DNA from: an uncultured Clostridia bacterium | GTDB taxonomy: Bacteria > Bacillota > Clostridia > Oscillospirales > Ruminococcaceae | Assembly: GCA_947168885.1 (NCBI GenBank) | Contig: CAMVNQ010000003.1 | Coordinates: 62,001 to 126,000, forward strand | Direction: 5' to 3' | Length of the DNA: 64,000 nt | The notes under the pieces: generated by a model | Told to the model about the DNA's origin: nothing | The model's database searches: none | The model's input: the letters and a program-made list of their open reading frames with translations, nothing else | Program-made: the position numbers and the translations under genes | Shown: positions 43,351 through 52,449 of the stretch, piece after piece | Layout of the letters: every line of letters starts with the position of its first letter | Position numbering within the stretch: position 1 is the stretch's first letter

Positions 43351-43937
43351 TCGCCGACTTTCTCCTTTATGTACTGTGCAATGAGGTCGGCGGACTTATC
43401 TATTCCGATGTCCGAGTTTATCGACAGATCGTAGGTCTGTACCTTTCCCCACGCATCGTCGGCAAAATAGTTATAGTACGCGATACGGCTCTTGTCCTTC
43501 TTTGTAAGATAAGTGCGGTAGTTATCCGCCTGCTCGCCGTATTCGTTCTTCACACGCTCTATACGGCTCTCAAGCGGAGCGGTGATGAAAACGTTGATAA
43601 CGTCCGGACAGCCGCGAAGAACATAGTCCGCGCATCTTCCGACGATAACACAGCTTTCCTTGTTGTAGAGATCCTTGATTACACGGGACTGTGCTATGAA
43701 TATCATATCGGACGCTGGAAGTATCTGGCTTCCGATATAAAGATGATACAGAAGGCTCTGGGTCTTTTTCTGGTCGTTGCGGCGGACAAATTCCTCGGTA
43801 TAGCCGCTCTCTTTCGCGACGAGAGACAAGAGCTCGCCGTCATAATAGCCTATCCCGAGCTCTTCGGCAAGCTTCTTCGCTATGAGCCGACCGCCCGAAC
43901 CGTATTCTCTCGATATAGTGATAACTGTCTTTTTCAT
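43347..43937 (-). CDS. Cytidylate kinase-like protein
   Basis: The 196-residue protein starts MKKTVITISREYGSGGRLIAKKLAEELGIGYYDGELL, where the usual Walker A lysine motif is relaxed, as in the cytidylate-kinase-like (AAA_26) family. Other features: CVIVGRCADYVL and NVFITAPLESRIERV. It may phosphorylate a nucleotide or small molecule; the substrate is unknown. The ATG at 43937 (SD AAAGAGGTG) is chosen over upstream codons that run into a repeat element. Confidence 0.85.
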   Translation of the reverse strand: MKKTVITISREYGSGGRLIAKKLAEELGIGYYDGELLSLVAKESGYTEEFVRRNDQKKTQSLLYHLYIGSQILPASDMIFIAQSRVIKDLYNKESCVIVGRCADYVLRGCPDVINVFITAPLESRIERVKNEYGEQADNYRTYLTKKDKSRIAYYNYFADDAWGKVQTYDLSINSDIGIDKSADLIAQYIKEKVGE

Positions 43938-43981
43938 ACAGCACCTCTTTCCGACGCAGCGATGCACCGCGTCTCTGAACG

Positions 43982-44150
43982 TTAAGGCTATACCGCACAA
44001 AGAGCGTGCGGAGATTGCGCAGTCAGATTTTTCGTCAGATTGGCTAAATTTGACGCAGGCTTGCTGACGCAAGTCAAGGAAAATTTGGTCAAGATGACGG
44101 AATAATATGCAAGCAAGATGCGTGCGCCTATTTGTGCGGTATTGCCTTAA
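43982..44150. repeat. 169-bp MITE-like element with 18-bp terminal inverted repeats
   Basis: The left end TTAAGGCTATACCGCACA and the right end TGTGCGGTATTGCCTTAA are inverted copies with one mismatch. No gene lies inside. It sits in the 424-base gap between the kinase-like gene and a chemoreceptor gene; the rest of that gap holds only the promoter at 44262. Confidence 0.75.
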
Positions 44151-44261
44151 TTATATTATACCACAAAACCGCGTTTCTGTCACTACCTTTTTTTGCGCTC
44201 ATACGATAACACTGTCTTTGATTGCAATATTCCTCTTTTACAAATAAAATTTCTCTTGTTA

Positions 44262-44290
44262 TTGACAAAATCCGCATAAGGTGATATTCT
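44262..44290 (+). promoter_or_regulatory. Promoter of the Cache-type chemoreceptor
   Basis: TTGACA (44262-44267), 17-base spacer, TATTCT (44285-44290). Confidence 0.85.
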
Positions 44291-44361
44291 AATTATGTAT
44301 CTGTTCATAAAGATCGGTTTTATGTGCAGAACCCTACCCGGACGCAGGAGGAAAATGAATT

Positions 44362-46323
44362 ATGGCACAGAAAAATTCCGGCAGAAAAAAGAAACTCGGT
44401 CTTACGATACTGATCCTTTTTATCGCGGCAATACTGCTCACGGTCGTTATTTCGTCGCTTGTCACAATGGCGATGTTCAGGAACTATAACGACATGATAA
44501 TGCTCGACCGGTCAAAAGTAGGTATGCAGGTTCTCGAAGACATGGTGGACGACGTGCTCGGCAACCTTGAAGACGCTTACTCGATGATGAAGGAGGACGG
44601 CGATTTCCGTGATGCCGCAGAAGCCGCAAACGAACCGGTACTCAAGGATTATCTGCAAAGAAAACTGCCCGGCGAACACTATTATATGGTTGTCGGCGAC
44701 AAGAGCGGCACGATAACATACAAGAGCGAGAAATACCCGCTTAAATCGTTCAGTTACGCTCCGGTAGGCGCAGGGAAGACCATAAAAGGTATCGCAAGAT
44801 GCGACGGCGAACTCGTCGCTATGTATGCGTCCTATGTAAAGGATCAGGACGGTCAGGAGTTCATGCTCTGCCTCGGTCTTGACATGAAATCCGACGAGTG
44901 GCTCGACGAGGTCATGAAGATCTCGAACTGCGATGCCACAGTATGGAACTGGGATATACGCTATGCAACCACCCTCAAGCGCGACAACGGCGAGCGCGCG
45001 ACCGGTACGGATCTCAATGAGGACGTTCAGGAAGCTGTACTCAAAAAGGACGGAACTTACCTCGGTCAGCACGATGTCGTTGACAGACACTATTATGTTT
45101 CCTACCAGACTATGAAGGACTACGACGGCAACATCATAGGTGCATACTGGGCCGGTGCCGACGCGCGCGACGCGGACAAGGAGTTTATGATAGTCACCAT
45201 CGCTTCTACAGGCACGGCTATCGTCCTCGTTATCATAAGCAGCATTATCATCTTCCTCTTCGTACGGAAGCGTGTCATAACGCCTATAAATCAGGTAACT
45301 ATCCTTGCCGATGAAATGGAGCGCGGTCAGCTTAGCACCACAGCGGTGGATTACTGGTTCGTGAACGACGAAGTCGGCACATTCGCGAGAAAGCTCCGTT
45401 ATTCAAAGAAGAGCCTAAGCAACTGCATAACCGACATTTCCGGTGTGCTCAATAAAATGGCGGACGGTGATTTCACCGAGCAGCCCGCCGTTACATACCC
45501 CGGCGACTTCGAGACGATAAAGACAAGTATGCTTAAGATCGAGGACGATCTCGGAATGACGCTCAGCCGTATGAATATGTCGTCCGATGAGGTGCTCTCC
45601 GGTTCGAGCCAGATGGCGGAGGGGTCTCAGTCGCTCGCCGACGGAACAACAAAGCAGGCATCCGCTATCCAGCAGATCTCCGCAACGATACAGGAAGTCT
45701 CCACACAGATAGCGAGCACCGCCGAAAACGCACAGCGCGCCGGCGACCTTTCGAGGCAGACCGAAGAAAAGGTCGATCACCAGGACGGCGTTATCACCAA
45801 CATGGTCGAGGCTATGAACGAGATAAGCGACACTTCAAAGGAGATCGAGAAGATAATCAAGGCTATCGAAGACATCTCGTTCCAGACCAATATACTTGCG
45901 CTCAACGCGGCTGTTGAAGCGGCAAGAGCGGGCGATGCGGGCAAGGGCTTCGCGGTAGTTGCGGACGAGGTAAGAAACCTTGCGAACAAGTCCGCGGAAG
46001 CGGCACAAAACACATCGTCGCTCATCACAGCGTCTATCGAGGCGGTCGATAAGGGCGCAAAACTCGCAAATTCGACAGCGGAGTCCATGAAGGAAGTAAA
46101 GCAGATCTCCGCCGAGACCGCGAAGCTGATAGGCGAGATCGCCGAGGCAAGCGCAGAGCAGAACGACGCTATCAAGCAGATAACCTCGGGCGTGGATCAG
46201 ATCTCACAGGTCATCCAGATGAACTCGGCTACTGCGGAAGAGACAGCGGCATCCTGCGAGGAACTTTCGGGACAGTCCCGTCTCCTGAAAGATCAGGTAT
46301 CGAGATTCAGGATAAAGGAATAA
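44362..46323 (+). CDS. Methyl-accepting chemotaxis protein with extracellular sensor domain
   Basis: The 653-residue protein has a transmembrane helix (about 13-37), an extracellular domain of about 235 residues that looks like a single Cache-type sensor ([30 protein letters not shown]), a second helix (about 277-302), HAMP, and the signalling coiled coil with hairpin tip [36 protein letters not shown]. It signals to CheA through CheW. ATG is 10 bases after AGGAGG. It forms a single-gene unit with its own promoter and terminator. The ligand is unknown. Confidence 0.94.
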   Translation: MAQKNSGRKKKLGLTILILFIAAILLTVVISSLVTMAMFRNYNDMIMLDRSKVGMQVLEDMVDDVLGNLEDAYSMMKEDGDFRDAAEAANEPVLKDYLQRKLPGEHYYMVVGDKSGTITYKSEKYPLKSFSYAPVGAGKTIKGIARCDGELVAMYASYVKDQDGQEFMLCLGLDMKSDEWLDEVMKISNCDATVWNWDIRYATTLKRDNGERATGTDLNEDVQEAVLKKDGTYLGQHDVVDRHYYVSYQTMKDYDGNIIGAYWAGADARDADKEFMIVTIASTGTAIVLVIISSIIIFLFVRKRVITPINQVTILADEMERGQLSTTAVDYWFVNDEVGTFARKLRYSKKSLSNCITDISGVLNKMADGDFTEQPAVTYPGDFETIKTSMLKIEDDLGMTLSRMNMSSDEVLSGSSQMAEGSQSLADGTTKQASAIQQISATIQEVSTQIASTAENAQRAGDLSRQTEEKVDHQDGVITNMVEAMNEISDTSKEIEKIIKAIEDISFQTNILALNAAVEAARAGDAGKGFAVVADEVRNLANKSAEAAQNTSSLITASIEAVDKGAKLANSTAESMKEVKQISAETAKLIGEIAEASAEQNDAIKQITSGVDQISQVIQMNSATAEETAASCEELSGQSRLLKDQVSRFRIKE

Positions 46324-46360
46324 ACCGCATTCCACAAACTATACCAACCGAAAAGGAACT

Positions 46361-46404
46361 TTCGCCGATATATTTGTACATATCGGCGAAATTTTCTGTT
46401 TTTA
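46361..46404 (+). terminator. Terminator after the chemoreceptor
   Basis: Stem TTCGCCGATAT / ATATCGGCGAA followed by ATTTTCTGTTTTTAT. Confidence 0.88.
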
Positions 46405-46433
46405 TTGACAGCGGGAGAAAAATATGTTATCAT
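46405..46433 (+). promoter_or_regulatory. his operon promoter
   Basis: TTGACA (46405-46410), 17-base spacer, TATCAT (46428-46433). About 66 bases upstream of hisC; the leader is too short for a T-box. Confidence 0.88.
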
Positions 46434-46464
46434 ACTACTATGGTAATTGATTAGCATAGTAGTA
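46433..46464. promoter_or_regulatory. 32-bp palindromic operator over the his transcription start
   Basis: TACTACTATG, 12 bases, CATAGTAGTA: perfect 10-base inverted arms beginning at the last base of the -10 box. The position is ideal for repression. A TrpR-like HisR (YerC-type) regulator is a candidate ligand (inference). Confidence 0.85.
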
Positions 46465-46498
46465 CATTAAAGCAAACAACAGGAAAGGAATATATATA

Positions 46499-47563
46499 AT
46501 GAACTGGGAAAACAAAGTCAGAAAGGTCGTACCCTATACTCCCGGCGAACAGCCCAAGATAGGCGGCATAATAAAGCTCAACACGAACGAGAACCCCTAT
46601 CCGCCGTCACCGGCGGCCAAGGCTGCCCTTGAAGCGTTCGACACAGACGAGATGAGGCTCTACCCCGCCCCGGACGCGTCGGAGCTCGTTGATGCGATCG
46701 CGGAAACATACGGTGTAAAAAGCTCACAGGTCTTTGTGGGCGTGGGCTCGGACGATGTCATATCAATGGCGTTCATGACGTTCTTCAACTCCGGCGAGCC
46801 TGTGCTCTTCCCCGACATCACATACTCGTTCTACGACGTATGGGCGGACGTTTACAGGATACCGTACAGGCAGATACCGCTCACGGCGGATTTCCGGATA
46901 AACGCGGACGATTATATTCAGCCCAACGGCGGTATCATCTTCCCGAACCCGAACGCCCCGACAGGTGTACTTGAAAGCGTGGATACGATCGAAAAGATCG
47001 TGAAAGCCAACCCCGACTCCGTTGTCATCATTGACGAAGCATACATCGACTTCGGCGGAACAAGCGTATTGCCGCTTACAGCGAAGTACGAAAACCTGCT
47101 CGTTGTACAGACTTTCTCGAAATCACGCAACATGGCGGGAATGCGTATCGGTTTCGCAATAGGAAGCGAAAAGCTCATAAAATACATGAATGATGTGAAA
47201 TTCTCGGTGAACTCCTATACGATGAACAGGGTCACGATAAAATGCGGCGCTGCGGCGGTGCGCGACAGGGAGTATCTCGCTCAGACCAGCGGAAAGATCA
47301 TAGCTACCCGCGAGACCGCGAAGAAGGAGCTTGCGAAACGGGGCTTCACTTTCCCCGATTCCATGAGCAACTTCATCTTCGCAAAGCCGTCAAAAGCTCC
47401 CGCAAAGACAGTATTCGAGAAGCTAAAGGAACGCAGGATATTTGTACGGTACTGGGATAAGCCGGTCATCGGCGATTACCTTCGCATAACGATAGGAACG
47501 GACGATGAGATGAACGCGCTGTACAGGGCGCTTGACGAGATATTCGAGGAGGAAGGCAAATGA
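46499..47563 (+). CDS. hisC: Histidinol-phosphate aminotransferase HisC
   Basis: The 354-residue class I/II PLP aminotransferase converts imidazole acetol phosphate to histidinol phosphate. Motifs: KLNTNENPYPPSPA, FPNPNAPTG, IIDEAYIDFGG, the Schiff-base lysine in VQTFSKSRNMAGMRIGFAIG. First gene of the operon, SD AGGAAAGGA, with the operator directly upstream. ATGA overlap with hisB. Confidence 0.96.
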   Translation: MNWENKVRKVVPYTPGEQPKIGGIIKLNTNENPYPPSPAAKAALEAFDTDEMRLYPAPDASELVDAIAETYGVKSSQVFVGVGSDDVISMAFMTFFNSGEPVLFPDITYSFYDVWADVYRIPYRQIPLTADFRINADDYIQPNGGIIFPNPNAPTGVLESVDTIEKIVKANPDSVVIIDEAYIDFGGTSVLPLTAKYENLLVVQTFSKSRNMAGMRIGFAIGSEKLIKYMNDVKFSVNSYTMNRVTIKCGAAAVRDREYLAQTSGKIIATRETAKKELAKRGFTFPDSMSNFIFAKPSKAPAKTVFEKLKERRIFVRYWDKPVIGDYLRITIGTDDEMNALYRALDEIFEEEGK

Positions 47564-48144
47564 GCAGGAAAGCAGAGATCGCAAGAAAGACCAAAGAGAC
47601 CGACATCACGGTAAAGCTTGAGCTCGACGGAAAAGGCAAGCCCGTCATCGACACGGGGATAGGCTTTTTCGACCATATGCTCACGGCGCTTTGCGTACAC
47701 GGCGGATTCGATATGACCGTTAAGTGCAAGGGCGACCTGAACGTTGACGGTCACCACTCGGTCGAAGATGTGGGTATAGTGCTCGGTAAAGCGTTCGCAG
47801 AAGCTCTCGGCGACAAGGCCGGGATAATGCGCTACGGCTCGGCTTTCATTCCTATGGACGAAGCTCTCGGATTCTGCTCGCTAGACATCAGCGCAAGACC
47901 TTTCCTCGTGTTCAGCGCGAAGTTCACAAACGAGCGTATCGGCGACTATGAGAGCTGCCTCACCGAGGAATTCATGCGCGCTTTCGCATTCAACGCCGGC
48001 ATCACGCTTCACCTCCGCGAAGAGTACGGAAGCAACGACCACCACATAACCGAAGCGCTGTTCAAGGCGCTCGCGCACGCCCTTAAACAGGCTGTGGCGA
48101 AGAACACCGACGGCAAGGCACTCTCAACCAAAGGAACGCTTTAA
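47560..48144 (+). CDS. hisB: Imidazoleglycerol-phosphate dehydratase HisB
   Basis: The 194-residue Mn-dependent enzyme is the monofunctional form without the phosphatase domain. Histidine/glutamate metal motifs: GFFDHML, DGHHSVEDVGI, SNDHHITEALFKALAHAL. Dehydrates imidazoleglycerol phosphate. Translationally coupled to hisC. Confidence 0.97.
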   Translation: MSRKAEIARKTKETDITVKLELDGKGKPVIDTGIGFFDHMLTALCVHGGFDMTVKCKGDLNVDGHHSVEDVGIVLGKAFAEALGDKAGIMRYGSAFIPMDEALGFCSLDISARPFLVFSAKFTNERIGDYESCLTEEFMRAFAFNAGITLHLREEYGSNDHHITEALFKALAHALKQAVAKNTDGKALSTKGTL

Positions 48145-48229
48145 ACAATGCACAATTCCGGTGACATTTCCGAATCGTGACGGAGACGGAAGATCGCGTG
48201 CATAAGAAGCAGGAATGAAAGGAAAACAA

Positions 48230-48412
48230 ATGAACGAACTTAAATTCTACCCCTCAAACAAGGCAGACGCTATCGCCTATATCTACACCCAGAAACAAGC
48301 CGAAAAAGGTTATTCGCCCGAGGAGCTGGTCGATATTTACAATGATGCTTACGACAGGATCATCAAGAAAATGAACCAGATACCGACCGGTAGACCCAAA
48401 ACAGGCTTCTGA
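48230..48412 (+). CDS. Small protein of 60 residues in the his operon
   Basis: The sequence starts MNELKFYPSNKADAIAYIY and continues EKGYSPEELVDIYNDAYDRIIKKM; it is helical and has no known domain. I choose the ATG at 48230 with AAAGGAAAA upstream over the ATG at 48215, which is too close to an SD. It is 18 bases upstream of hisH. Function unknown. Confidence 0.65.
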   Translation: MNELKFYPSNKADAIAYIYTQKQAEKGYSPEELVDIYNDAYDRIIKKMNQIPTGRPKTGF

Positions 48413-48430
48413 TCGGGAAAGGGATAATTT

Positions 48431-49030
48431 ATGAAGATCGCAATAATCGACTACGGCGCGGGAAATCTTTTCAGCGTCAAGAACGCGCTCGACTACATCG
48501 GCGCGGACAGCACAGTCACAAAAAGCGCTGACGTGCTTGAAAAAGCGGACAAGATAATACTCCCCGGAGTGGGAGCCTTTGCGGACGCTATGAAAAAGCT
48601 CGGAGAAACGGGACTTATACAGACGATAAAGGAACAGGCACAGAAGAAGCCGCTGCTCGGTATCTGCCTCGGTATGCAGATGCTCTTCGACAAGAGCTAT
48701 GAGTTCGGTGAGACAGACGGGCTCGGACTTATACCGGGAACAGTCGAGCTCATGACGCCGCCGGATCTTCTGATACCGCAGATAGGCTGGAACCGGCTTC
48801 TGTACAACGAGAAATGTCCGATACTCGACGGGCTCGGAGATGAACCTTACGTCTATTTCGTGCATTCCTACGCGGCGAACTGCGCAAGCGGGAATGTCGC
48901 GGCGTACACGGATTACGGCGGAAATGTCCCTGCCTGCGTGTTCAGCGGAAATGTCTATGGCTGCCAGTTCCACCCCGAAAAGAGCGGAGAAACGGGGTTG
49001 AAGATACTTCGCAACTTTATAGCGCTGTGA
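48431..49030 (+). CDS. hisH: Imidazole glycerol phosphate synthase glutaminase subunit HisH
   Basis: The 199-residue class I glutamine amidotransferase has the catalytic cysteine in LGICLGMQML and the His/Glu pair in CQFHPEKSG; DYGAGNLFSVKNAL is the N-terminal signature. It supplies ammonia to HisF. Its TGA stop overlaps a GTG start (GTGA) of the next gene. Confidence 0.97.
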   Translation: MKIAIIDYGAGNLFSVKNALDYIGADSTVTKSADVLEKADKIILPGVGAFADAMKKLGETGLIQTIKEQAQKKPLLGICLGMQMLFDKSYEFGETDGLGLIPGTVELMTPPDLLIPQIGWNRLLYNEKCPILDGLGDEPYVYFVHSYAANCASGNVAAYTDYGGNVPACVFSGNVYGCQFHPEKSGETGLKILRNFIAL

Positions 49031-49365
49031 GCAGAAGCTATAAGAAGCACCCGTTCAACAAGATCAACGGCGGAAGTGCGAAATGGGCTAAGACCCATTC
49101 AAACCGCCTTTTCCGCCGCCACAAGGCTCTGGCGGAACTGCGCGCCGGAAAGTCCGCGGTACACCGCAGATATACCGACCCAACGGACAGGCATGACGGG
49201 GAATCCCGCTTTACGCGCGCCGAAGCCGAGAGAGTATGGGACACCGAGGAGAGACTGCTCAAAAGCGGTGAGATGTTAGACCGGCACCGCTTCTGGGGGC
49301 ATCAATGCTTCCGCACAAAGAAACAGATGCTTGACCACTGGGCAAAACACTACAGGAGAAAGTAA
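49027..49365 (+). CDS. Basic 112-residue protein of unknown function
   Basis: The GTG start overlaps the hisH stop. The protein is very basic and rich in Arg/His/Lys/Trp; it begins SRSYKKHPFNKINGGSAKWAKTHSNRLFRRH, which superficially recalls the start of ribosomal protein S19 but does not continue like it. The C-terminal part has HRFWGHQCFRTKKQMLDHW. A nucleic-acid-binding role is possible by composition only. It is directly followed (no gap) by the next gene. Confidence 0.65.
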   Translation: MSRSYKKHPFNKINGGSAKWAKTHSNRLFRRHKALAELRAGKSAVHRRYTDPTDRHDGESRFTRAEAERVWDTEERLLKSGEMLDRHRFWGHQCFRTKKQMLDHWAKHYRRK

Positions 49366-50400
49366 ATGAAAGCTTACCGCATTATCCATATTGCCGCGAA
49401 TATAGCTGCGGTCGGGCTGCTCGGCGGGTTTCTCGTGTATTTTCTGCTGTCATACAGCGGGCTTCCGGAGCGTATCGGCGTGCATTTCAGCCCGGTCAAC
49501 GGTCAGTTCGACGTTTTCGCGGATAAGTTATTCGGGTTCTACCCGTTCGTTGCGGGCGGTGTTCTTATCGGGATATTCAGCCTGCTGACACTTCTCGCGA
49601 AGAAGATAAAAAAGCTCGGACTCAACATCACGGAGCAGGGCGACAAAGTGCTTCGCTGTGCGGCTGCGCTGCTGCTCGACCTGATGAAGCTGATGTGGGC
49701 AGGATTTTTCTCGTACTGGACAGTATGCGTCGTAAAGCAGGTCGGAATGGGCAACGGCACGTTCCTTGACGTGTTCCGCGTGTTCTTCATACTGGTGCTT
49801 CTTGCGACACCGATTCTTTTTTCGAGGATACAGGACAAATACCGCGCCGTTCCGAAAGAACGCAGCGTAAGCACGGATAATACCGCTGCGCCGCTTGAAA
49901 AACCGAAGAGCTTCCGCGTAACGCACATCATCGTGAACGTGGTATGTCTTGCGGCGCTCGGAGTGTTCCTCGTATGGTTCATTATCGCATACAGCGGACT
50001 TCCGGAGCGCATCGGCGTGCATTTTGCCTCCGACGGCAACTTTGATGTGTATATGCAGAAGATATTCGGACTATACCCGTTCGTTATGGGGTTCGGGCTG
50101 TTCGGGATATTCAGTCTCGCAAATCTCGGTGTCAATAAGATAAAGCGCATAGGATTAAGAGTTGACGCAAAGGGCGAGCTCATGATCCGCTGCACAGTGA
50201 TCGAAACGCTCGACGTGCTGAAAATGATATGGTCGGCGTTCTTCTCGGTATGGGCGTACTGCGTGACAAACCAGACACCGATGAACACGACGTTCACGTA
50301 CGCGCTGACGTTATTTTTTATCGCAGTGTTCCCTTTGACCGCGGGTCGTATCATAGTCACCGCAAAAAAACACAGCATAAAAGACAGCAGCACACAGTAA
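49366..50400 (+). CDS. Tandemly duplicated DUF1648-like membrane protein
   Basis: The 344-residue protein consists of two copies of about 165 residues. Each copy has a helix, the motif YSGLPERIGVHF..G.FDV, a FGxYPFV helix and two more helices (copy 1 about 5-160, copy 2 about 185-335). The PERIGVHF segment resembles DUF1648, a membrane domain of sensors and permease-like proteins. About eight membrane helices in all. The duplication looks fairly recent because long stretches are still alike. It lies inside the his operon with no obvious connection. Confidence 0.75.
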   Translation: MKAYRIIHIAANIAAVGLLGGFLVYFLLSYSGLPERIGVHFSPVNGQFDVFADKLFGFYPFVAGGVLIGIFSLLTLLAKKIKKLGLNITEQGDKVLRCAAALLLDLMKLMWAGFFSYWTVCVVKQVGMGNGTFLDVFRVFFILVLLATPILFSRIQDKYRAVPKERSVSTDNTAAPLEKPKSFRVTHIIVNVVCLAALGVFLVWFIIAYSGLPERIGVHFASDGNFDVYMQKIFGLYPFVMGFGLFGIFSLANLGVNKIKRIGLRVDAKGELMIRCTVIETLDVLKMIWSAFFSVWAYCVTNQTPMNTTFTYALTLFFIAVFPLTAGRIIVTAKKHSIKDSSTQ

Positions 50401-50411
50401 AGGAGAATTAA

Positions 50412-50714
50412 ATGGACGATAACATTTTTTCGATCGTAATGTTTATAGTCGGCGGCGCGATACTGCTCAGCGCCGGGATAATAAGGCTCTCAAAGTCAAC
50501 GGAGCTCATACCCCGCAGCCAGTTCGCAAAGATAGAGGACAAACAGGCTTACGCTGTGCAGTTTTCAAAGCTGCTCGCCCTGATAGGCTGCGCGCCGGTC
50601 ATAGGCGGGCTTGTCGGTCTGACCGGTATCATACCGCTCGGTCTTGCTGCCGGCGGAGCTGCACTTGTCGGTGCGATAATAGCAGGTGTTAAAATTATGA
50701 AAAAGGTTATGTGA
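50412..50714 (+). CDS. Small hydrophobic membrane protein
   Basis: The 100-residue protein has three hydrophobic stretches (about 6-24, 50-69 and 72-95) with a polar loop SKSTELIPRSQFAKIEDKQAY. SD AAAGGAGA. It starts 12 bases after the DUF1648-like gene and ends 12 before hisA. Family not recognised. Confidence 0.65.
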   Translation: MDDNIFSIVMFIVGGAILLSAGIIRLSKSTELIPRSQFAKIEDKQAYAVQFSKLLALIGCAPVIGGLVGLTGIIPLGLAAGGAALVGAIIAGVKIMKKVM

Positions 50715-50725
50715 AAGGATAAGAT

Positions 50726-51439
50726 ATGATAATACTACCCGCAATAGATATAAAGGACGGAAATTGCGTAAGGCTCGTGAAGGGCGACTACGGCACGGCT
50801 CACAAGGTTGCCGAAAGCTACATGGACACGGCGAAGATGTTCGAGAGCTGCGGTGCGCAGTGGATACACATGGTCGATCTTGACGGCGCGAAGGACGCGA
50901 AAATGACAAACAAGGACATCTTCCTCGATGTCGCGAAGAACACGAAGCTGAAAGTTGAGGTCGGCGGTGGGATACGCACGCCCGAAGCTGCGGAGATGTA
51001 CCTGTCTGGCGGTGTCGAGCGCGTAATTATCGGCTCTGCGGCAGTAAAAGACCCCGCACTTGTGAAGACACTGGTGAAAGAGTACGGTGAACATATCGCG
51101 GTCGGTATAGATGCGAAAAACGGTATGGTCGCGACAGAGGGCTGGCTCGAAACATCGGATGTACGCTTCACCGACCTTGCGAAAGCAATGGCGGACATAG
51201 GCGTTAAATACATCATATTCACCGATATATCAAAGGACGGCACGCTTCAGGGCGTCAACGCAGAGCAGCTCGACGAGATCAACAAGGCGTGCAGCGCAAA
51301 CATCATAGCGAGCGGCGGCGTTAAGAACATAGAGGATATAAAGAAATGCTGTGAGCTCGGACTTTACGGCGCTATCTGCGGCAAGTCAATATACAGCGGA
51401 ACTCTCGACCTGCGTGAAGCGATAAAGTGCGCACAATAA
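50726..51439 (+). CDS. hisA: ProFAR isomerase HisA
   Basis: The 237-residue TIM barrel isomerises phosphoribosylformimino-AICAR phosphate. Motifs: LPAIDIKDGNCVRLVKGDY (catalytic Asp), VDLDGAKD, VEVGGGIRT, VIIGSAAVKDP, IIASGGVKN. Length typical. Confidence 0.97.
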   Translation: MIILPAIDIKDGNCVRLVKGDYGTAHKVAESYMDTAKMFESCGAQWIHMVDLDGAKDAKMTNKDIFLDVAKNTKLKVEVGGGIRTPEAAEMYLSGGVERVIIGSAAVKDPALVKTLVKEYGEHIAVGIDAKNGMVATEGWLETSDVRFTDLAKAMADIGVKYIIFTDISKDGTLQGVNAEQLDEINKACSANIIASGGVKNIEDIKKCCELGLYGAICGKSIYSGTLDLREAIKCAQ

Positions 51440-51451
51440 ACGGAGACAAAC

Positions 51452-51901
51452 ATGAGAGAAATAGGAGCGGCGGAGACCGGAATGCTTCGTGAATGTCTGC
51501 TTGCGCTCGCGGAACACCACAACAAAGTTTCCGTTAATTTCAAGGGGTGCTACCCCAAAACTCCCGTTGAGCAGACGATGAAGAAATTTGCCGCCGATAT
51601 AGATAGCGGAAAGTCCGCAATTGCTGTCATTGAGGACGGAGAAAACGTGATCGGGTTCTGCAAGACCGATATTGACGGCGAATACGGAGTGCTCGAGTAT
51701 CTCGTTGTTCTTGAGGAACAAAGGGGAAAAGGATACGGCGCAGAGCTTATGGACTGGGCTATGAGCAGGTTCGACGCTTCGGGAGCGGTTACCATAGATG
51801 TAAAAGTTGCGGACGGAAATAACGCGGTCACGCTGTATGAAAAGTACGGGTTCAGAATGAACGCCCATATCCTGCGGCAGACGAGGAACCGCCCAGAATA
51901 A
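51452..51901 (+). CDS. GNAT-family acetyltransferase, 149 residues
   Basis: The single GNAT domain has LEYLVVLEEQRGKGYGAELMDWAMS (acetyl-CoA motif QRGKGYG) and VTLYEKYGFRM. SD CGGAGA, 12 bases after hisA. The substrate is unknown; its place in the his operon does not define it. Confidence 0.87.
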   Translation: MREIGAAETGMLRECLLALAEHHNKVSVNFKGCYPKTPVEQTMKKFAADIDSGKSAIAVIEDGENVIGFCKTDIDGEYGVLEYLVVLEEQRGKGYGAELMDWAMSRFDASGAVTIDVKVADGNNAVTLYEKYGFRMNAHILRQTRNRPE

Positions 51902-51939
51902 CTTCATTGAAAAAACGAAATATACGGAGATAACAAACT

Positions 51940-52395
51940 GTGACTACTGAATACAGAAAAGCCGTATCAGAAGATGCGGAAATGCTGGTAAATATCTACA
52001 ATGCCGCATTTTACAGCGATCACGTGAGATTCGGCGCGTGCCCCGGGTACGGTAAAACGACAGAAATGATGGAAGCATCAATAAGAGACAATCCGAAATA
52101 TATCATACTTTGCGATAACAGACCTGTCGGATGTGTTTCCTGTAAAATGCTGGAAAAGAAAGAATATGAGATCACCTGCCTGTGCATTATTCCGGAGTAT
52201 CAGGGCAAAGGACTGGGCACACAGGCCGTTCGGTTTGTAAAGGCTCTTTATGATGATTGGGAGAAGATCACTTTAGTAACACCTGTGGATAAGAAAGAAA
52301 ACGTTAAATTCTACACCGAAAAATGCGGATTTCGTATAGTATCCATTGAAAAAGACGGTAATGTTGAACTTGCCCGATTTGTTGCCGAAAGATAA
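51940..52395 (+). CDS. GNAT-family acetyltransferase, 151 residues
   Basis: A second single-domain GNAT: LCIIPEYQGKGLGTQAVRFVKA carries the acetyl-CoA motif and FYTEKCGFRIV ends the fold. Start GTG at 51940 after CGGAGA. Codon use is more AT-rich than in neighbouring his genes, which may point to separate acquisition. Confidence 0.85.
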   Translation: MTTEYRKAVSEDAEMLVNIYNAAFYSDHVRFGACPGYGKTTEMMEASIRDNPKYIILCDNRPVGCVSCKMLEKKEYEITCLCIIPEYQGKGLGTQAVRFVKALYDDWEKITLVTPVDKKENVKFYTEKCGFRIVSIEKDGNVELARFVAER

Positions 52396-52449
52396 ATTCT
52401 GGAACGATCCGGCGGAATATGACGGCTTCGGTCTGTATGGAGGACAAAT

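Noticed and set aside
46443-46499. T-box or attenuator leader before hisC
   Set aside because: The leader is under 70 bases and holds only the operator palindrome; it lacks T-box stems and a specifier region.
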